Source: Sphagnum magellanicum (Eukaryota > Streptophyta > Sphagnopsida > Sphagnales > Sphagnaceae). Taken from it: a stretch of DNA of 64,000 nucleotides. Of the stretch, positions 12,527-25,155 are shown one piece after another. The notes below the pieces were generated by a model. That model did not search any database, had not been told where the DNA came from, and saw only the letters and a program-made list of their open reading frames with translations. Numbering within the stretch: position 1 is the first letter of the stretch; each line of letters opens with the position of its first letter. Position numbers and translations under genes: made by a program. Location of the stretch: the NCBI GenBank assembly GCA_021904315.1, contig CM038924.1:868001-932000 (forward strand). Reading direction: 5' to 3'.

Positions 12527-13699
12527 AGTATAAAAATTGCTTCCTAAATGAAAGATCCAAGGGGTAGAATGTAAAAAAAGAAGAAACCAACCAAAAATTC
12601 AAACCAAGTGCGGTTTTGCAATATTTACATTTTGAACTTCTTCACTTATCCCAAATATTTCTAGCAACAAAGATTGTTTCTTTCTTTGTTATAGTCATTG
12701 TTGTTTTTCCCATAATTAAATTTCTTTTAACTATTTCATGTAGCACAAAAAACTAAAGACATTAATTGGGGAGGTAGTGAATGCTTCTCAAGAAGAAAGA
12801 TTGATTGTAGCAAAAGCATGTGCATAACAACAACCACAAGACATCCATGTAATTCAACCACAAGAACAAAAGCACACACAAGATTTAATGCATATATGTT
12901 ATTACATCTAAAACATGTGATTATTGTCTATCACCTATTCCTTGTGATTATGCCCATTGCAAGTAGAAAATTAGAATAAGTATAATGAAGGCCTACTCCC
13001 AAGAAAAGGCCTCCCCTAATTTGAAGGTCTTTTAGCTCCTATCTTCTAGGTAGATAACTTGAGGGTGAATGGTTGGAATATTAGTGGAGGCCTTCCCTAA
13101 CATAATGTACAAAAAGTTTTTTTGAATGATGTTAAGTTTGCACATGGATGGTAGAAGGTCCTTTCAATTCACAAAAATATCTTCCACACAAGACACCAAA
13201 AGAGTTGAAAAATAAGACATCCAATGATGAAGGGAATGAAAAAGCTATGTTACAAAATGAAGATGTCTTGATACAAGGCCAAAGATGAACATGTTGCCTA
13301 TAATGTTTCAAAAAACAACAAAGTGTGATTAATGAGATGTCTACTTCATTGTAGTACCTAGATCCCATACTCCTTCTATTGCTTATGATTGTGTAGATGA
13401 ATTAACATCTATTCCATCATCTAACTCAAGCCGTAGCATGGCACATGCCATGTACTCTAAATGGCAAGGCACATATGTAGGTGGAAGTGTTGTAATCATA
13501 ATTCAACAACTTTGCCACCATGGCATAAGAGATTATGGTCAGCAATGAAAACAAAATGACTTTGATCAAGGCAAAGATGGAAGTTAACATAAAAAACAAA
13601 AGACAATGAAACTTTGCAACCCCAAAGCAATTAACAACCTAAAAGTATTGATAGATGTAAAGTTTAAAGCAAAAGTTAAGGATGTGTTGGATATGTAGT
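12527..13699. other. No gene recognised
   Basis: AT-rich sequence between the MITE and the Harbinger relic. It may contain eroded copia or Harbinger ends. An ORF on the minus strand at 13,132-13,368 shows no known domain. Confidence 0.4.
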
Positions 13700-14330
13700 T
13701 AGAAATGCCCTTTATCTAGTTGCCAATTATTTCGTATGTGAACTTAGGCAACATTTATGCAAGAAATTAGTTAAAAGACACAAACTTTCAGTTGTAATAA
13801 ATGATTGCACTTTCTTTTGTGGAATCAAAACATTTCATAATCTTTTTTGTTTCCGATTCAATTTCCCAATTCCCATTCCACCCATATTTTATACCCTACA
13901 TGCATTTTGTTGCAAGTTTGCATTACATTTAAGTTGTGCCCAAGGGCAAGTTTGTGCCTCACAAACCATTGCATCGCAAACATATCCTCACCTAAATAAC
14001 TTGGGTCCCCCAATAAATATTCAAAACATCCATTTGTATATATAAATAATTTATGCTAGTTTTTGTATATGTTTGATTCATGTAAGATGCATCATGGAAA
14101 GAACCAAGATACTTGTTCTTTAGGTAAATGAACACTCCATAATGGTCTGAGACCGCTATATTGTTCATATAATACATCTTTTTAAGTTTATTGAACCATG
14201 ACTTATGGGCATTGTTTCCAAGGCTTGCAAATGTTGATGAAAATCCTATCAATGAATCTACACAACCTTGGAATTACAAGATATGTGTACCAAGGGTGAT
14301 CAATTCTTTAATAATAGGCCGTTAAATTTC
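13700..14330 (-). pseudogene. PIF/Harbinger transposase relic (DDE_Tnp_4)
   Basis: Reading the minus strand across several frames gives the order expected for a Harbinger DDE nuclease. A GCVDS-like clause comes first (about 14,270), where the first catalytic Asp is expected. Then come VSDHYGVFIYL and GSFHDASY (14,080-14,155), matching the conserved GSxHD block. LLGDPSYLGEDMFAMQWF follows (about 13,960-14,013), with the second Asp. VGYKIWVEWELG (about 13,860-13,900) carries the catalytic Glu. The tail LTNFLHK ... FTYEIIGN (about 13,715-13,770) is typical of plant members. Several frameshifts and stops make it non-functional. The Myb-like partner ORF, TIRs and target duplication were not found. 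Confidence 0.8.
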
Positions 14331-15964
14331 ATCACTTATGGCTTCAATAATGCAAGATGCAATGAAAACCAAACCATATATTGCACTTCTTTAATTTCAC
14401 AAGAACATGTTTACATAATCACATTATCATGTTTCATGTATAGGATGAATTAGAATAGTCATTACTTTGGGTTCAACTTAACCAATCACCCTATCACAAT
14501 GTGAGCCTTGCTAGTGGATCTTGCATGGGCTTGGATGGTGGAAACCATTAATGTAACTAGTTCATCAAACTCAGATAATTGGAAGTTTGTTAAAATTTTG
14601 AACAAAACTAAAATTGCTTACATTGTGGCAAACACATTTTGAACACCCACATTTTGGTTGATTGTGCAACATTTGCCTCTAGCTCATTTTGTGTTGAACA
14701 ACTCCATATTGTTCATCTACAAAAGAAACCATGTGACATAAAAAAGGACTCAAGAAAAACCTTGAAAAGGCCCCTAAAAAGCCCCTAAAAAAGACACTAG
14801 TATAAAGCTAAAAAGAGGCCCAAAAAAATGGAAAATACTAGAAAAAAAAGAAGAAAAAACAAGAAATTGATTTTAAGAATAAAACAAGAAGAAATGAGAA
14901 ACCTTAAAAAAAAAAAGCAAGAAGAAGAAGAAATTTCACAAGACAAAGAAAAATCAAAAGAACTCCCATAGTGAAAATGAAAAGGAAGTGAGAAGTGAAA
15001 GAGATAATTTATTTATTTTCATGTTGAAAAAACCTTTAAAATAATCTATGCAATCTATAAAACAAACCCTAAAATGGCTTTGTAGTGAAAAACAAAAATA
15101 AAATTAAAAAATGCAAACCTTAAAAATTCTTTCAATTGAAAACCTTGGAAAAAGAAATGTCAAAAAAAAGGTTTCAAATTTTATGTCATCCCTTATTTTC
15201 ATCAATGGTCCTTACTTTTGTGATTTCATCTTCATATATGTGAACTTTATGAATAACAAAAAACAAGGGATGAAATTGAGACGAGCGATAGCATTGGGTA
15301 TGGGATTGGGGAAAAGTCTACACATAGCATTTTCATAGAGAACAATAATGTTATTAGCATTTGTCTAATAAAGCAAATGTTTGAGTTTCAATACACTATA
15401 GGATCTTGGTAGATAGGCATGAGAGGGGGAAGTTCTAAACCAAATTTTGTTACGATTGTTGATTAGAATTTATGCAAGGTTGATTTGCACACTTTCTTTA
15501 GCTAGTTAAGCATTAGGAATTAGTTGAAGTAATCAAACTATAGAGTTCCTGTGCTTATAAGGTGCATATGGATCTAATAAGGCTCACACATCTAAGGAGA
15601 TTCACATTGATGGCAATTAAAAAAATTATTTGCAGAATTGCTGCCGAGTGTTTTTTTTTCCATTTTGTGAGATAGGTGGTATGTTGATCATCCACAAGAG
15701 GACTTAGAGCATCTCCACCCACACCCTCAATTCAAGTGTCAATCAAGATTTGTCAAATGTCCTCCGCCTCCCACCCATAAACAAGAAAAATTGGAGATTC
15801 CTATAAAATGGAGAGAATTTAATCTCACCATTTCAGCTAGTCATTATGGTTCGCCAATCAAGAACAATGAACATTAAGCATATTTTTATTTATTGAGATT
15901 TTCCAGGCCCTCGAAATAAGATATAAATGTCAATGAATCCACTGAACTGTGATAGTGTACTTCA
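14331..15964. other. No gene seen; A-rich stretch
   Basis: 14,720-15,080 is strongly A-rich with many 'aagaaaa' words. A fragment like the start of R1 (gatcatccacaagagg) lies at about 15,688. No supported gene. Confidence 0.4.
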
Positions 15965-16205
15965 TTTAAAATTTCCAGGGTGTCATTTTACAAATGCCGC
16001 ACGAGATGCTCGATTAACCAAATTTGGCTTTGGGTTTTTGAGGGGAAAGTAGAAACATTTAAGAATCATGCTATATATTGGTGACATGCTGGAACTTAAT
16101 TATTGCCTAGATCTAGTGATTTCAAAACAAAATCCCTCACAATCTAGCAACTTTGGGTCTTTCTTTTCCCCCAAAAAAACCCTTCATATGAGTCGCATTG
16201 GGTTG
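15965..16205 (+). repeat. R1 dispersed repeat, copy 4
   Basis: Diverged copy: 'aaccaaatttggctttggg', 'aaagtagaaacatttaag', 'ctggaacttaatt' and 'aaaacaaaatccctcac' keep the R1 order; the leading GTAGCCAAAG word is lost. Confidence 0.55.
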
Positions 16206-19200
16206 TTCTTTTCACAAAGAAAAAATGCTGGTGCTGACAACCTCCTCTTTATATACAACTTGTGTGTTGCAGAGCTAGGGATACACAACAAAAGCTAGCT
16301 GTGGTGACAAGCTGAACATAGGGGAACCTGTAGCCATCGATTCGGAACAATATCTATTTACACCTTTCAATGTCATTTATGCGAACCCATTTCACTCACC
16401 ACTGTAACAAGCAGGCTGAATTATGTTCAATGAGTATGTTGTCTCTCTGATTGTGCCTTGGCACCCTCACTCACACATACACACACACACAATGATCACA
16501 TCTTGTACCTTATATGTCATCTTCTTCAGACTGTTACTTTTAATTGCCACTGGGCCGAAAGGGTTGTACATAGCCAGTTTTTCTTCTCCAGCCTTCGGCA
16601 CCAAAATTGCATGCAGCCTGCAGGAGAAATTCTATCAGTGAGATATCTTGGCTCAAACTGAACTAATCTTCATCCACTAGTGAAGTTGAATCTGAAACCC
16701 AATTCTGGAAATATCTAACTGGAACATAAGCTAATAAAGAATGCAATGATTTCAGGATACCAGTATGTCCCCTTTCATGGAGTGGCATCTTGGGAAACCC
16801 CAGTTGTGTCCATCCATTTTTTCAGATGGACACAAATTGTGTAAGTTGGTAGCTGACGGCCAATCTGGGTAGCTAAAGAGGTGGGTGGAACAACCAGTCT
16901 ACACAGACATTTTCTATTTGCAATGTCTACACAATCAAACTTCTTGCCCATTCTGTCTGCTTGCAATTTGGTTCATATAAAAGAAATTGTTGGGTTGTTG
17001 GGTTCACAACTATTTGCACAGTGCAAAACAAGTGGAGTAATTTGAAATGAGTTTAATGAGTATATAGAATACTGAAACCAACAGACAAGATTAGATTAAA
17101 AACAATAAAGCAAACAAGCCCTAGAATGAACACCCTACTATCCAATTTCATCATTGGATATTAAAGACTCATGCACTTCAAAGTTCGGCTAGCTGGTAGC
17201 TATGGCAGATAGAAACCAAAAAATTGTGAAATGGGCCCTTTCCTATTCAAATCAAAGGAACCTAAAAAAAAAGTCATGAAAGGGGCCGTTAACAGTTAAC
17301 TACTTGAATATGCATGTACAAAGGCAAGAGCCAAAATTTGTAATTTCTTTAGTTCCAGTCAACAAATGGCTCAAGGACACTATGCAGTCAAAAACAGAAT
17401 TGTCAGTCTGAAGTAGGAATTCAGGCCAATTGGTCCGTTCCTGCTCATGTACTGGCAATCTGTTTCTCTCGCAATTTTTGTCACCCTTTTGCAGCATTTA
17501 AAGTTTTGCCAGTGATGGCACAAGCTGAAGAAGATTATAGAATGTTGCGGGCTTTCTCATCATGATCAGAACTCTTTGCATACACCAATGCAATGCTCCT
17601 TGTACAATGTGGTTTCTGTGTTGGGTCTGTTGCAGCCATAAAGTCAAGTCTGTACATGATGATACCGGGACACTGGAAAACGTCCAAAATCACTGCCATT
17701 TGAGATCCATGTTTCACCCAGTCCAGAGCCTCAGCCATCAGTCAGTAATAAGTATATTTCTTATGAATTTCTTGCTTGAATTTTTTGGTAGTGCTTGGAG
17801 AAGTTTTGGATTAATTCTCCAAAGAAGGATCGAAGAATTTGACTGATTCTTCCAACTTGGGAAATATAAAGCAGATCACTTGCAGCATAATTCTAGTTCT
17901 GCTTTCCCAACCGAGAAGATTTAAGTGAGTGATTCTCAAAACACATTCAAAAGGGTAATATGAGAGAATGCAATATCTCCACTCCTTTACATGCTCAGTT
18001 GTTTGCTTCTTGACAAAGGGTTTTTAAATTGATAACCTGAATAGAAGAAATTCCAATCATCCGGGTAGGTTATTAAGTTTGAAAATTCAATAATCAATGG
18101 GCAAGTGATCAAGTTGGTTATCAAAAATTCAATAATTGGCTGGTGGGTTATCAATAATCAGGTTGATAACTAGGTATTTCCTTAATAATTGACCAACATT
18201 GGTGTATACACACCAATGTTGACAAGTTCTGGGATTTAGGCAAGTTTAGGTTATAAGTTATGTTCTAGATCTACAAACTGGAGGTTCCAAGATTTGTTGT
18301 AATTGCCATTTCACTAGATAACCAACCTGTTTTTCAAAGTTGAATTAAAACATGAACTAGAGAGGTGTTGCCTCATTTTGGACAGGTTCAAATCCTTTAG
18401 ATATAACATAAGCACAACTTTATTAAAAAACATTAAGATGGGTCTTGCATTTTAGATAAAGTATTGCATTTGATTGATTGTACATAACTAGTGCTACAAA
18501 AAAAATTTAAATGTTGAACTGTGTTCATGAATTAAATAAAATGATATTATAAAAGAATTGTTTAGTTGAGAGTAATGAAGATGAAATCGGACTGGCTCTA
18601 AATGCTTTGTGAAATGACTAAAACCAAAGGTTTTTAATCCAAAGATCTGATCTCAAAATCAAAACCAAAGTGCGGTCTGCACTTTTGGGTTGTTTGGACT
18701 TCCATACTTTCTTTTTCTCTTCTGTTGTTCCCTTAGTTGGGTATTTTTCCTTTATTTATTGATTTATTTATTTAAAACCAAAGGTTCCATTGAAAACAAA
18801 AGAATGTTAGAACCAAGACTGAAGGTTCTTTTTGAATCAAGTATACACCTGACATTGAGATTGGTATAGCATTAATATTAAACTGGTGTTATCTCCAGTC
18901 CTTACCTGGTAGGTACTGGTAGAAGGCTGATATTACCTGACGTCCCTAGTCCCTAACCACAGGTAGCAAGTGGTATGAGGCTGGTATTGCCTCAGGTCAT
19001 ACCAATTTGGTCAGTTCTTTGATACCAGGACCAGTCAGTAGTAGTCTGCACCAACACTGGTATACCTTACCCCTTGGTATACACCTTAGCTTCCACTGAT
19101 ACAAAATAATTCACAAAAAGGTCTCGTTAAAAAAATTTAAAAATTTAAAGAGAAAATTTTATTGATATTTGTCAAAAATTTTGAAAATTGAAAAACCCAT

Positions 19201-19817
19201 TGGGTTACCATTGCAAATGCACAACCCAAGATATATTTTGCATACTAATTCTCCAAGGGGTTGAAATTTTGAAAAATAAAAATTTGAAACTGCTGAAGAT
19301 CATATTTTTAAATAAATAAATATTAAGAAAAAGAAGAGAAAAAATTGCCGAACATCAGTCTCATAGGTACCATATTCTTCCAAGTTGTGCAAAAGCTTTG
19401 CATCCCGGGCCCTGACCTCCCTTACAATTAATTGCTAGGCTTGATTCAGTAATTTAAACCCATCCATTTGCAGACAGACAGTAGACTGTGCAATGCATCC
19501 TTGGAAACGGTGATGTCGTTACCTTGTGTCATGGAGTGCGAGGTATTTAATGCTGTGCATTTAATGGGGGTTCGAACTCTGCACCTCACCGAAAGTCACA
19601 GAAAGCGCTTCTGTCCTTTTCACTACATCCCTCCCTCACTGTGGATAACAACCCAGAGTTGTTTTTTTTAATGCTGCCCGGTGTAGTATTTTCTTTTTGG
19701 GCAATCGTGTATTTTCATTTCTTTTATTTTTTAACGACCTTTTTTCCCTTCTATCTTCACGCTTTTTAACCTTGTCTGTCTCCCGAGTTTTTGTTTTGCT
19801 TTTGTTTTTGTCCAATT
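16206..19817. other. No gene recognised
   Basis: This looks less repetitive than the flanks. ORFs of about 65-95 codons on both strands (for example minus 17,535-17,738) have no domain I recognise and no convincing splice partners. 16,470-16,492 is a CA-rich microsatellite. 18,880-19,080 is rich in tggta/tacca words. An unidentified exon cannot be excluded. Confidence 0.4.
18194..18221. repeat. Perfect 12-bp inverted repeat
   Basis: Arms CAACATTGGTGT and ACACCAATGTTG around a 4-base ATAC loop. Function unknown; possibly the core of a collapsed TIR element. Confidence 0.9.
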
Positions 19818-20010
19818 TTTGTGATGTAGGCAAACTGGCAATCATCCACAAGAGGAATTAACCAAATTTGATCACAGGTCAGAAAAAGGGTATTTTTATT
19901 TTTATTTTTTATACCGTTTTAATTTTATGTGGTAGCCTAGGTGGACTAGTGATCATCTACAAGAGGGCTTAGACAAATTTGGCTAGGGGTCAGAGAGAAA
20001 AGTATAATTT
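19818..20010 (+). repeat. R1 dispersed repeats, copies 5 and 6 (head only)
   Basis: Two truncated heads in tandem: 19,818-19,900 ('tgtgatgtaggcaaactggc', 'accaaatttgatcac') and 19,928-20,010 ('tggtagcctaggtggac', 'acaaatttggctagggg'). Both carry atcat(c/t)(c/t)acaagagg. Confidence 0.6.
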
Positions 20011-20274
20011 TTTTTGATCTAAATTTTTTTGATCCTATGGTCTAAATATGGTGAATTCAATTTTTTGATAGGTGCATTGAATTTTTTTTAAGAGTTTCCT
20101 TAAGTGAATTAGTACTAAAACATGTGTCAAGCTACTGACATAAAAATTGCAAAGAGCTTTTAACAAGAATTTGGAGTTATTAAATTTTTCATATCATTCT
20201 TTGATTTTACATAGAGATTTTACTCTATGTGCTCCTCATGTTACAAGACGGGGTTGGGTCACATTACTTGTGCT

Positions 20275-20900
20275 GTTTGTTTTTGTTGGGTTGGTGGGCT
20301 TCATAGGCTGCACTCATTTGGGCATCTAGTATTTTAAATATGGGACCTAGAGCTCTAGAGATTGGTGGCATAGGTTGTGAAGGTTTTTCAATGCATTGCA
20401 ATGAAAACCTTTTTTCTATGGGGGTTTAGCACCAAAATCACTTGAGGGGGCCACCCTTCCTTGGAGTACGTCTGCACAAAGAAATCTCTTTTTCTTAGAC
20501 TAGTGTGAATTATAATATTTGCAACATCTTTTGGCCCTCTTCTAATCTCTTTAATTTTCAAAGACTTTTTTTTTCCTTGGCTTTTTTCATGTGATTTGTT
20601 TTTTGGGATGGTGGGTTGCACTCATTTGGGCATCTAGTGCTTGAAACATGGGACCTAGAGCTTTAGGGTTTGGTGGAAAAAATATATGACCTAGTAGTGA
20701 TAAGTTGGGAAATTTTTATTGCATTGAATTGAAATTTTTTTAATGGGGTTTTGCACCAAAATGTCTTGAGAAGGGGACATTCATTGGGACGCAAGTCTGT
20801 AAGAAATGAAAGGGGCCCTTTGTTTCGAAGGAATATTTTCCATTTTAGCAATGTATTTTACAATTTAGGGGTAGGCGGGTGGTTTGAGAAGGCACAAGAG
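20275..20900 (+). repeat. 308-bp tandem duplication
   Basis: The clause 'cactcatttgggcatctagt' occurs at 20,311 and 20,619. Both are followed by 'atgggacctagagct' and, further on, by attgcat..caatgaaa and gcaccaaaat clauses. Diverged to perhaps 75-80 percent by eye. Non-coding. Confidence 0.8.
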
Positions 20901-21839
20901 TCAGAGCCCACACATGGGGCTTCAATTGGGAACAGTTGGGCATTTGTGAGATAGGACGTGAAGTGGTCCATAGTCCATACCTTTGTCCTCAAGGGACGGT
21001 TGGTGAACTTGGTGGGGTTCCTTGAGCTTTTCTTTGACGTTACAAAGACATAAAGCAATGAATAACCAAAAGTCTTCCCCTCTCCTTATGAATGAATGAA
21101 GATCCAAAAAAACCTCATTTGACGAAAGTGGTCAAAATTGGGCTTTCTAAAAAAGGATCAGTTGACCTAAAGAAGATTCCAGAGTCTAACATTCATTGGG
21201 ACCTCCTTATAATTGAAATTGGGAGGGTGGTGATTCTTCAGTTTGTGTGTCTGGTGAACTCAGTTCTGGAGATGGCACAGATTTGGTGGTAATCGATCTA
21301 ACATACCCTTTCCATGAGGTGTTAAATATGGACTAAAAACTCCCCTTAGGTTGTTGAAGTTGGAAGGATAACACAGGTTTTTGGATTTGAGCTTTGAAGG
21401 TTTCCAAATGGAATTTGATCTGAATTTTGTGGCCAATGTGCTTCATAAATGATGTTTGGAGTGTTGTTTAAAGAATGTTTCCTTATTTTATTTTTAAACT
21501 CATATTCTATACTATGTATGTGTCAGTTTGACATTGTGCAGCAGCATGAGGTGAAGAAGATTCAAGTGTGCTAAGTTATTGCAACAAATTGTTGTTCGAA
21601 CAATTTGAGAGTTGGGTGCTTGTCCCCCTCTTGACATGATGCTGAGACAAACATTGAAGAGTGACCATGCATGGAAATCCCCTGGATTTTGGTGACCTTT
21701 GAATTGTGTCTTTGGAGGATGTGCAAAAGGTCAGCATAAACAAATTTAGCACATTTGCATACCCCCATGAAATTGTTCTTTAAAAAGTTGTCAACTTTTT
21801 GGAGCCCAATATGATGATTCATTCTTCCTCTGGCCGTAT
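20901..21839. other. No gene seen
   Basis: No repeat or coding sequence recognised between the 308-bp duplication and the R2 copy. Confidence 0.35.
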
Positions 21840-22100
21840 TGCTCTTTCATTATGCTATGAACACCGACCAATGATGTTCACATATGTTCCCAAGTTCTGA
21901 ATGTGTTCCCCAAGGTGTTCCCAATAGCAGCACACTTTTATCCCATATGGTTTGCCCAAAGTTCTCCTGTTCTCAGTTACATACATGTGCTGAAGGGCAG
22001 GCCCTACATCTTCAGACAAAAAACTTCTATTTTCAGGAGCTTCCAATGGGCTGATCAAAATGGCTCATTGCAAAAAATCAAAATTGAGAGGGAGCTTCCA
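21840..22100 (-). repeat. R2 dispersed repeat, copy 1
   Basis: Shares 'gtgttccc.aa', 'tatcccatatg', 'tttgcccaaagttc', a cttctattttc clause and an aatgg..gatca clause with 34,790-35,190 and 45,885-46,320 in the same orientation, and with 38,775-39,210 inverted. Confidence 0.65.
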
Positions 22101-24144
22101 TCTAAATAATAGAAGTAATAGTGGGTACAACAATGTAATCCATGAGTTCAATCTTCACACTCAACACTTCACTTTCTATATTCTCATACCCAAAGATTAC
22201 TCTTAAAATTGAAATTAAAACTAGATATTTTAATGTCATATTGCCAATCTATATTTTAAAGATATGTCTTTTCCTTGTAATCCCAACTCATCCACCTGCA
22301 CACTCATGATTATAGTACCACAGGTATACAATTTTCACTTGCAGCAGTAAATTAAAAACTGATTTTTAAACTGCAAAAAATCGACCCACATGAAAGTGTT
22401 GTGAGTTTGATAGTTGAAAATCCAACAACAGCAATATGCATGTGATGACCCTATGATAGAACACATGTGTAATGAAACAACTGTACTTTGCGCTTTATGG
22501 TGTCAAATATGCAGACATGGTTATTATTTTTCAATGTTGTGGTTTCCAGAGTTTGGCAAATTTTTCCAAAATTTTAGCATTTAAGAAAAAATTACTCTTC
22601 TCAAAAAATTCCCAAAACTTTTCAAATTTTTGTTGTTATCACATTGTGAAAATTTGCCAAACAAAACACACACTGATAATAGCACTAGTGTTTGTGAGGT
22701 TTTGCCATATAACTGATTCGACCAAGGGACAGACTTGTACACAACTACCACTCTTATATTTCCAAGAGGGCTTGGGCTTGTGTGCAAAAGAACCCAGCAA
22801 TTGAGGCGGCTTCTCCCAGTCAATTTGTGCTAGTTTTGCCGCCCTGTAATATTACACCTACCAGATATCAGCCTTGGAACCAATAACAAGACTGGGCTGG
22901 TATGTTCAAAGGTCGAGAAAGAGAGAAAGGGTTCTGGGTATTGTTTTCTTAATGCAAGGAAATGCATACATGAGTATCTATTACTAACTTAGCAGAATGG
23001 CTGATGTTATATCTATCTTCAAATAATTCTTTTGATGTGCATTTTAGAGAGAGTTAGCACATCAAACAAAAAGTTGTAAATTGAGAAATGGTACCAGAAA
23101 GGGCAACTACACATAAAAAGTATTAAACACATCAAAATTGTAAATTGAGGGAACATGAACTAGTTAGCTACGAACCTAATGTTCTATGGAATGGTTAGTT
23201 TTGGTGGACAAGTGATGAAATCAATTAAGTTTAGGCTATAAGGACATTTCAGCACTTGAATTAGAGTTTTTAAAGTTTGACACAATGTGAGGTTCTCAAA
23301 TATTTGGACTCTGATTTTTAAAAATATTTCCCGTCTTTGTTACTTTGTCCATTACTGTTTCATCATTATAGCTCTTTCATAAGATATCTTCAGATTACCA
23401 ATCAAGAGTAGAGCTCAATGATTTCTAATGGATAATTTTTTCATCATTTTGAAAAAAAATTTATCATAAATTTCTCTTTTGCAAAAATTGGTCAAATTTT
23501 ATTTAAAATTTAAAAATCGCCATAATTGGCTACAATGTGCAAGGGTGCTTAAGATTTTTTACTTTCATATTTAAAACGTTGTCAAATTTGGCTAAATATA
23601 CTTCTGGAACATTAAAATTGATAGAACTATGATCGTAAATGTGGACTAGACTTTATATGTTCACTGCTTCTTAATTATAAAAATTCCTTTCTCCTCCTAT
23701 GAAATGACAACATGGATCAGTTTTCTCCAATCTGAAACTTTAAAAATATTCATCTAAATGGATTACAAATTCTTATACAATTCTTCAAAATTCTCATGAA
23801 ATTTCTGAGAATCCTCATCTTCCAATTTTTAAAATAATTTCCCCCGAATCTGACAAGAAGGTAAGGTAGTAACTAGTAACTTGTTCCTTTTAGCCGGTGA
23901 AAAACGTACAAATAGATACGGCGAAAACCGGCTGACCCGGTTTGTCGCGGCTCATTGAATGCAGGCGTCAGACAAGAAACGCGCTTCGCGGTGGTGGGCT
24001 TTCAATTACGCCGCCTGTTTTTCTTTTGCACTGTTGCCCCGAGTGTCGTCCATCACCAACTGTCGTCTCGCTTCCATTTGATCGCGCGATCTCGTTGTTG
24101 TTCTTCTTCTCTCCTCGCGGCAGTGTTTTTTCTAGCGATTTTTA
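22101..24144. other. No gene seen
   Basis: AT-rich to about 23,870, then a more GC-balanced stretch. ORFs at 22,472 and 23,955 have no recognisable domain; the latter runs straight into an R1 repeat. Confidence 0.4.
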
Positions 24145-24330
24145 TTTGTAGCCAAAGTGGCGAGCAACCATGGGAATATTTAGCCAAATCTGGCTATAAA
24201 CCAGAAATAAACGACAAATCTTTAATCATCCTTCTATGTGTTCTGGCCAGCGATTTTTTGTTTCTCAAACTTCAGATGCTGTGTCCTTGGCTAGAATCTC
24301 AAGAGGGATTTAGCATTAAATGGCGAAAAG
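24145..24330 (+). repeat. R1 dispersed repeat, copy 7
   Basis: Contains 'tgtagccaaagtggcgagca', 'tagccaaatctggctataaa', 'ccagaaataaacga' and 'atccttctatgtgttctggc'. It ends about 830 bp before the first DUF688 start codon. Confidence 0.65.
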
Positions 24331-25155
24331 GTTTTAGAACCTGTCTAAACAGTACAAGAAAACTTGTTTCAAAACTGCTATCAAACTACAAGCAGAGAGC
24401 CCACATGTGGCGAAATGTTTTTGGAAACAATTTATTTTTTCTCTAAATTTGGCGACTTTTTTTTCAGATAAAAAGGTGATATTACGACAGAATACTCCCA
24501 TTTTCTTTTTCTTTTTTCACATTTGGGCGAAATTTCGCACACAAAAAAGCCCTGGGCTCCGGCTACAAAATGAAAACTAAATATACAAATCTGGCAAATT
24601 TACCTCTTTTCTTTCCCTCACTCGTGGCAACTAAAAACCTCCAAAACCACTTCTTTTTCGAATTTCTAATTTTAATTTCACTTTTTGGCGAAATCTAACC
24701 AGGAAAAAAAACGGCTGCTTAGGGGCGACAAGCTGCAGCGCACACAGAAAGACGTCCATCACAAGAGCCCCGGTTGTTGTGAACTCCCAAAACTGGCTTG
24801 TAGTCCGGCGCATTCAAAGCTGGTCATGTGTTTCCAGTTCGTCGTTTCGAGAATTGGGTAGTTATGCATTTACAAGGATTGTCGAAAGCTGGATTGTTTG
24901 ATGTTTTTGAGACTATTAGGTCGAGGAAGCAGTCGCATCGGAAGCTTGAGATGTTTCATGGTGTATAGTTGGCAGTTTGAGGATCCTGTTGCCAGCTAGA
25001 ACAACCGCCGCAGCAGCTTGTTGACACTAGCTAGAGTTCGTCGGATGCGGGAACATACCGGCCAGATTTATGAGCAATGTAGCAGTGCTGAATTCTTGCG
25101 CAATTAAGGTCGACTGGTTTGCTTCCCGGCGCTTGTTCTCGAGATTGCTGGGAGA
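24331..25155. promoter_or_regulatory. Upstream region of DUF688 copy A
   Basis: Moderate-GC DNA leading to the ATG at 25,156. It is absent upstream of copy B. I see no certain TATA box, so promoter status is inferred from position only. Confidence 0.3.

Noticed and set aside
17535..17846. Overlapping ORFs on both strands near 17.6 kb
   Set aside because: Composition is coding-like, but no domain was recognised and neither strand could be extended by plausible splicing.
19570..19590. tRNA-like GGTTCGAACTC box (also a GGTTCAAATCC word near 18,386)
   Set aside because: The T-stem does not pair and no acceptor or anticodon arm could be built around either.
23955..24446. 163-codon ORF on the plus strand
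   Set aside because: Its second half is translated R1 repeat and the first half has no recognisable domain; no splice or promoter support.
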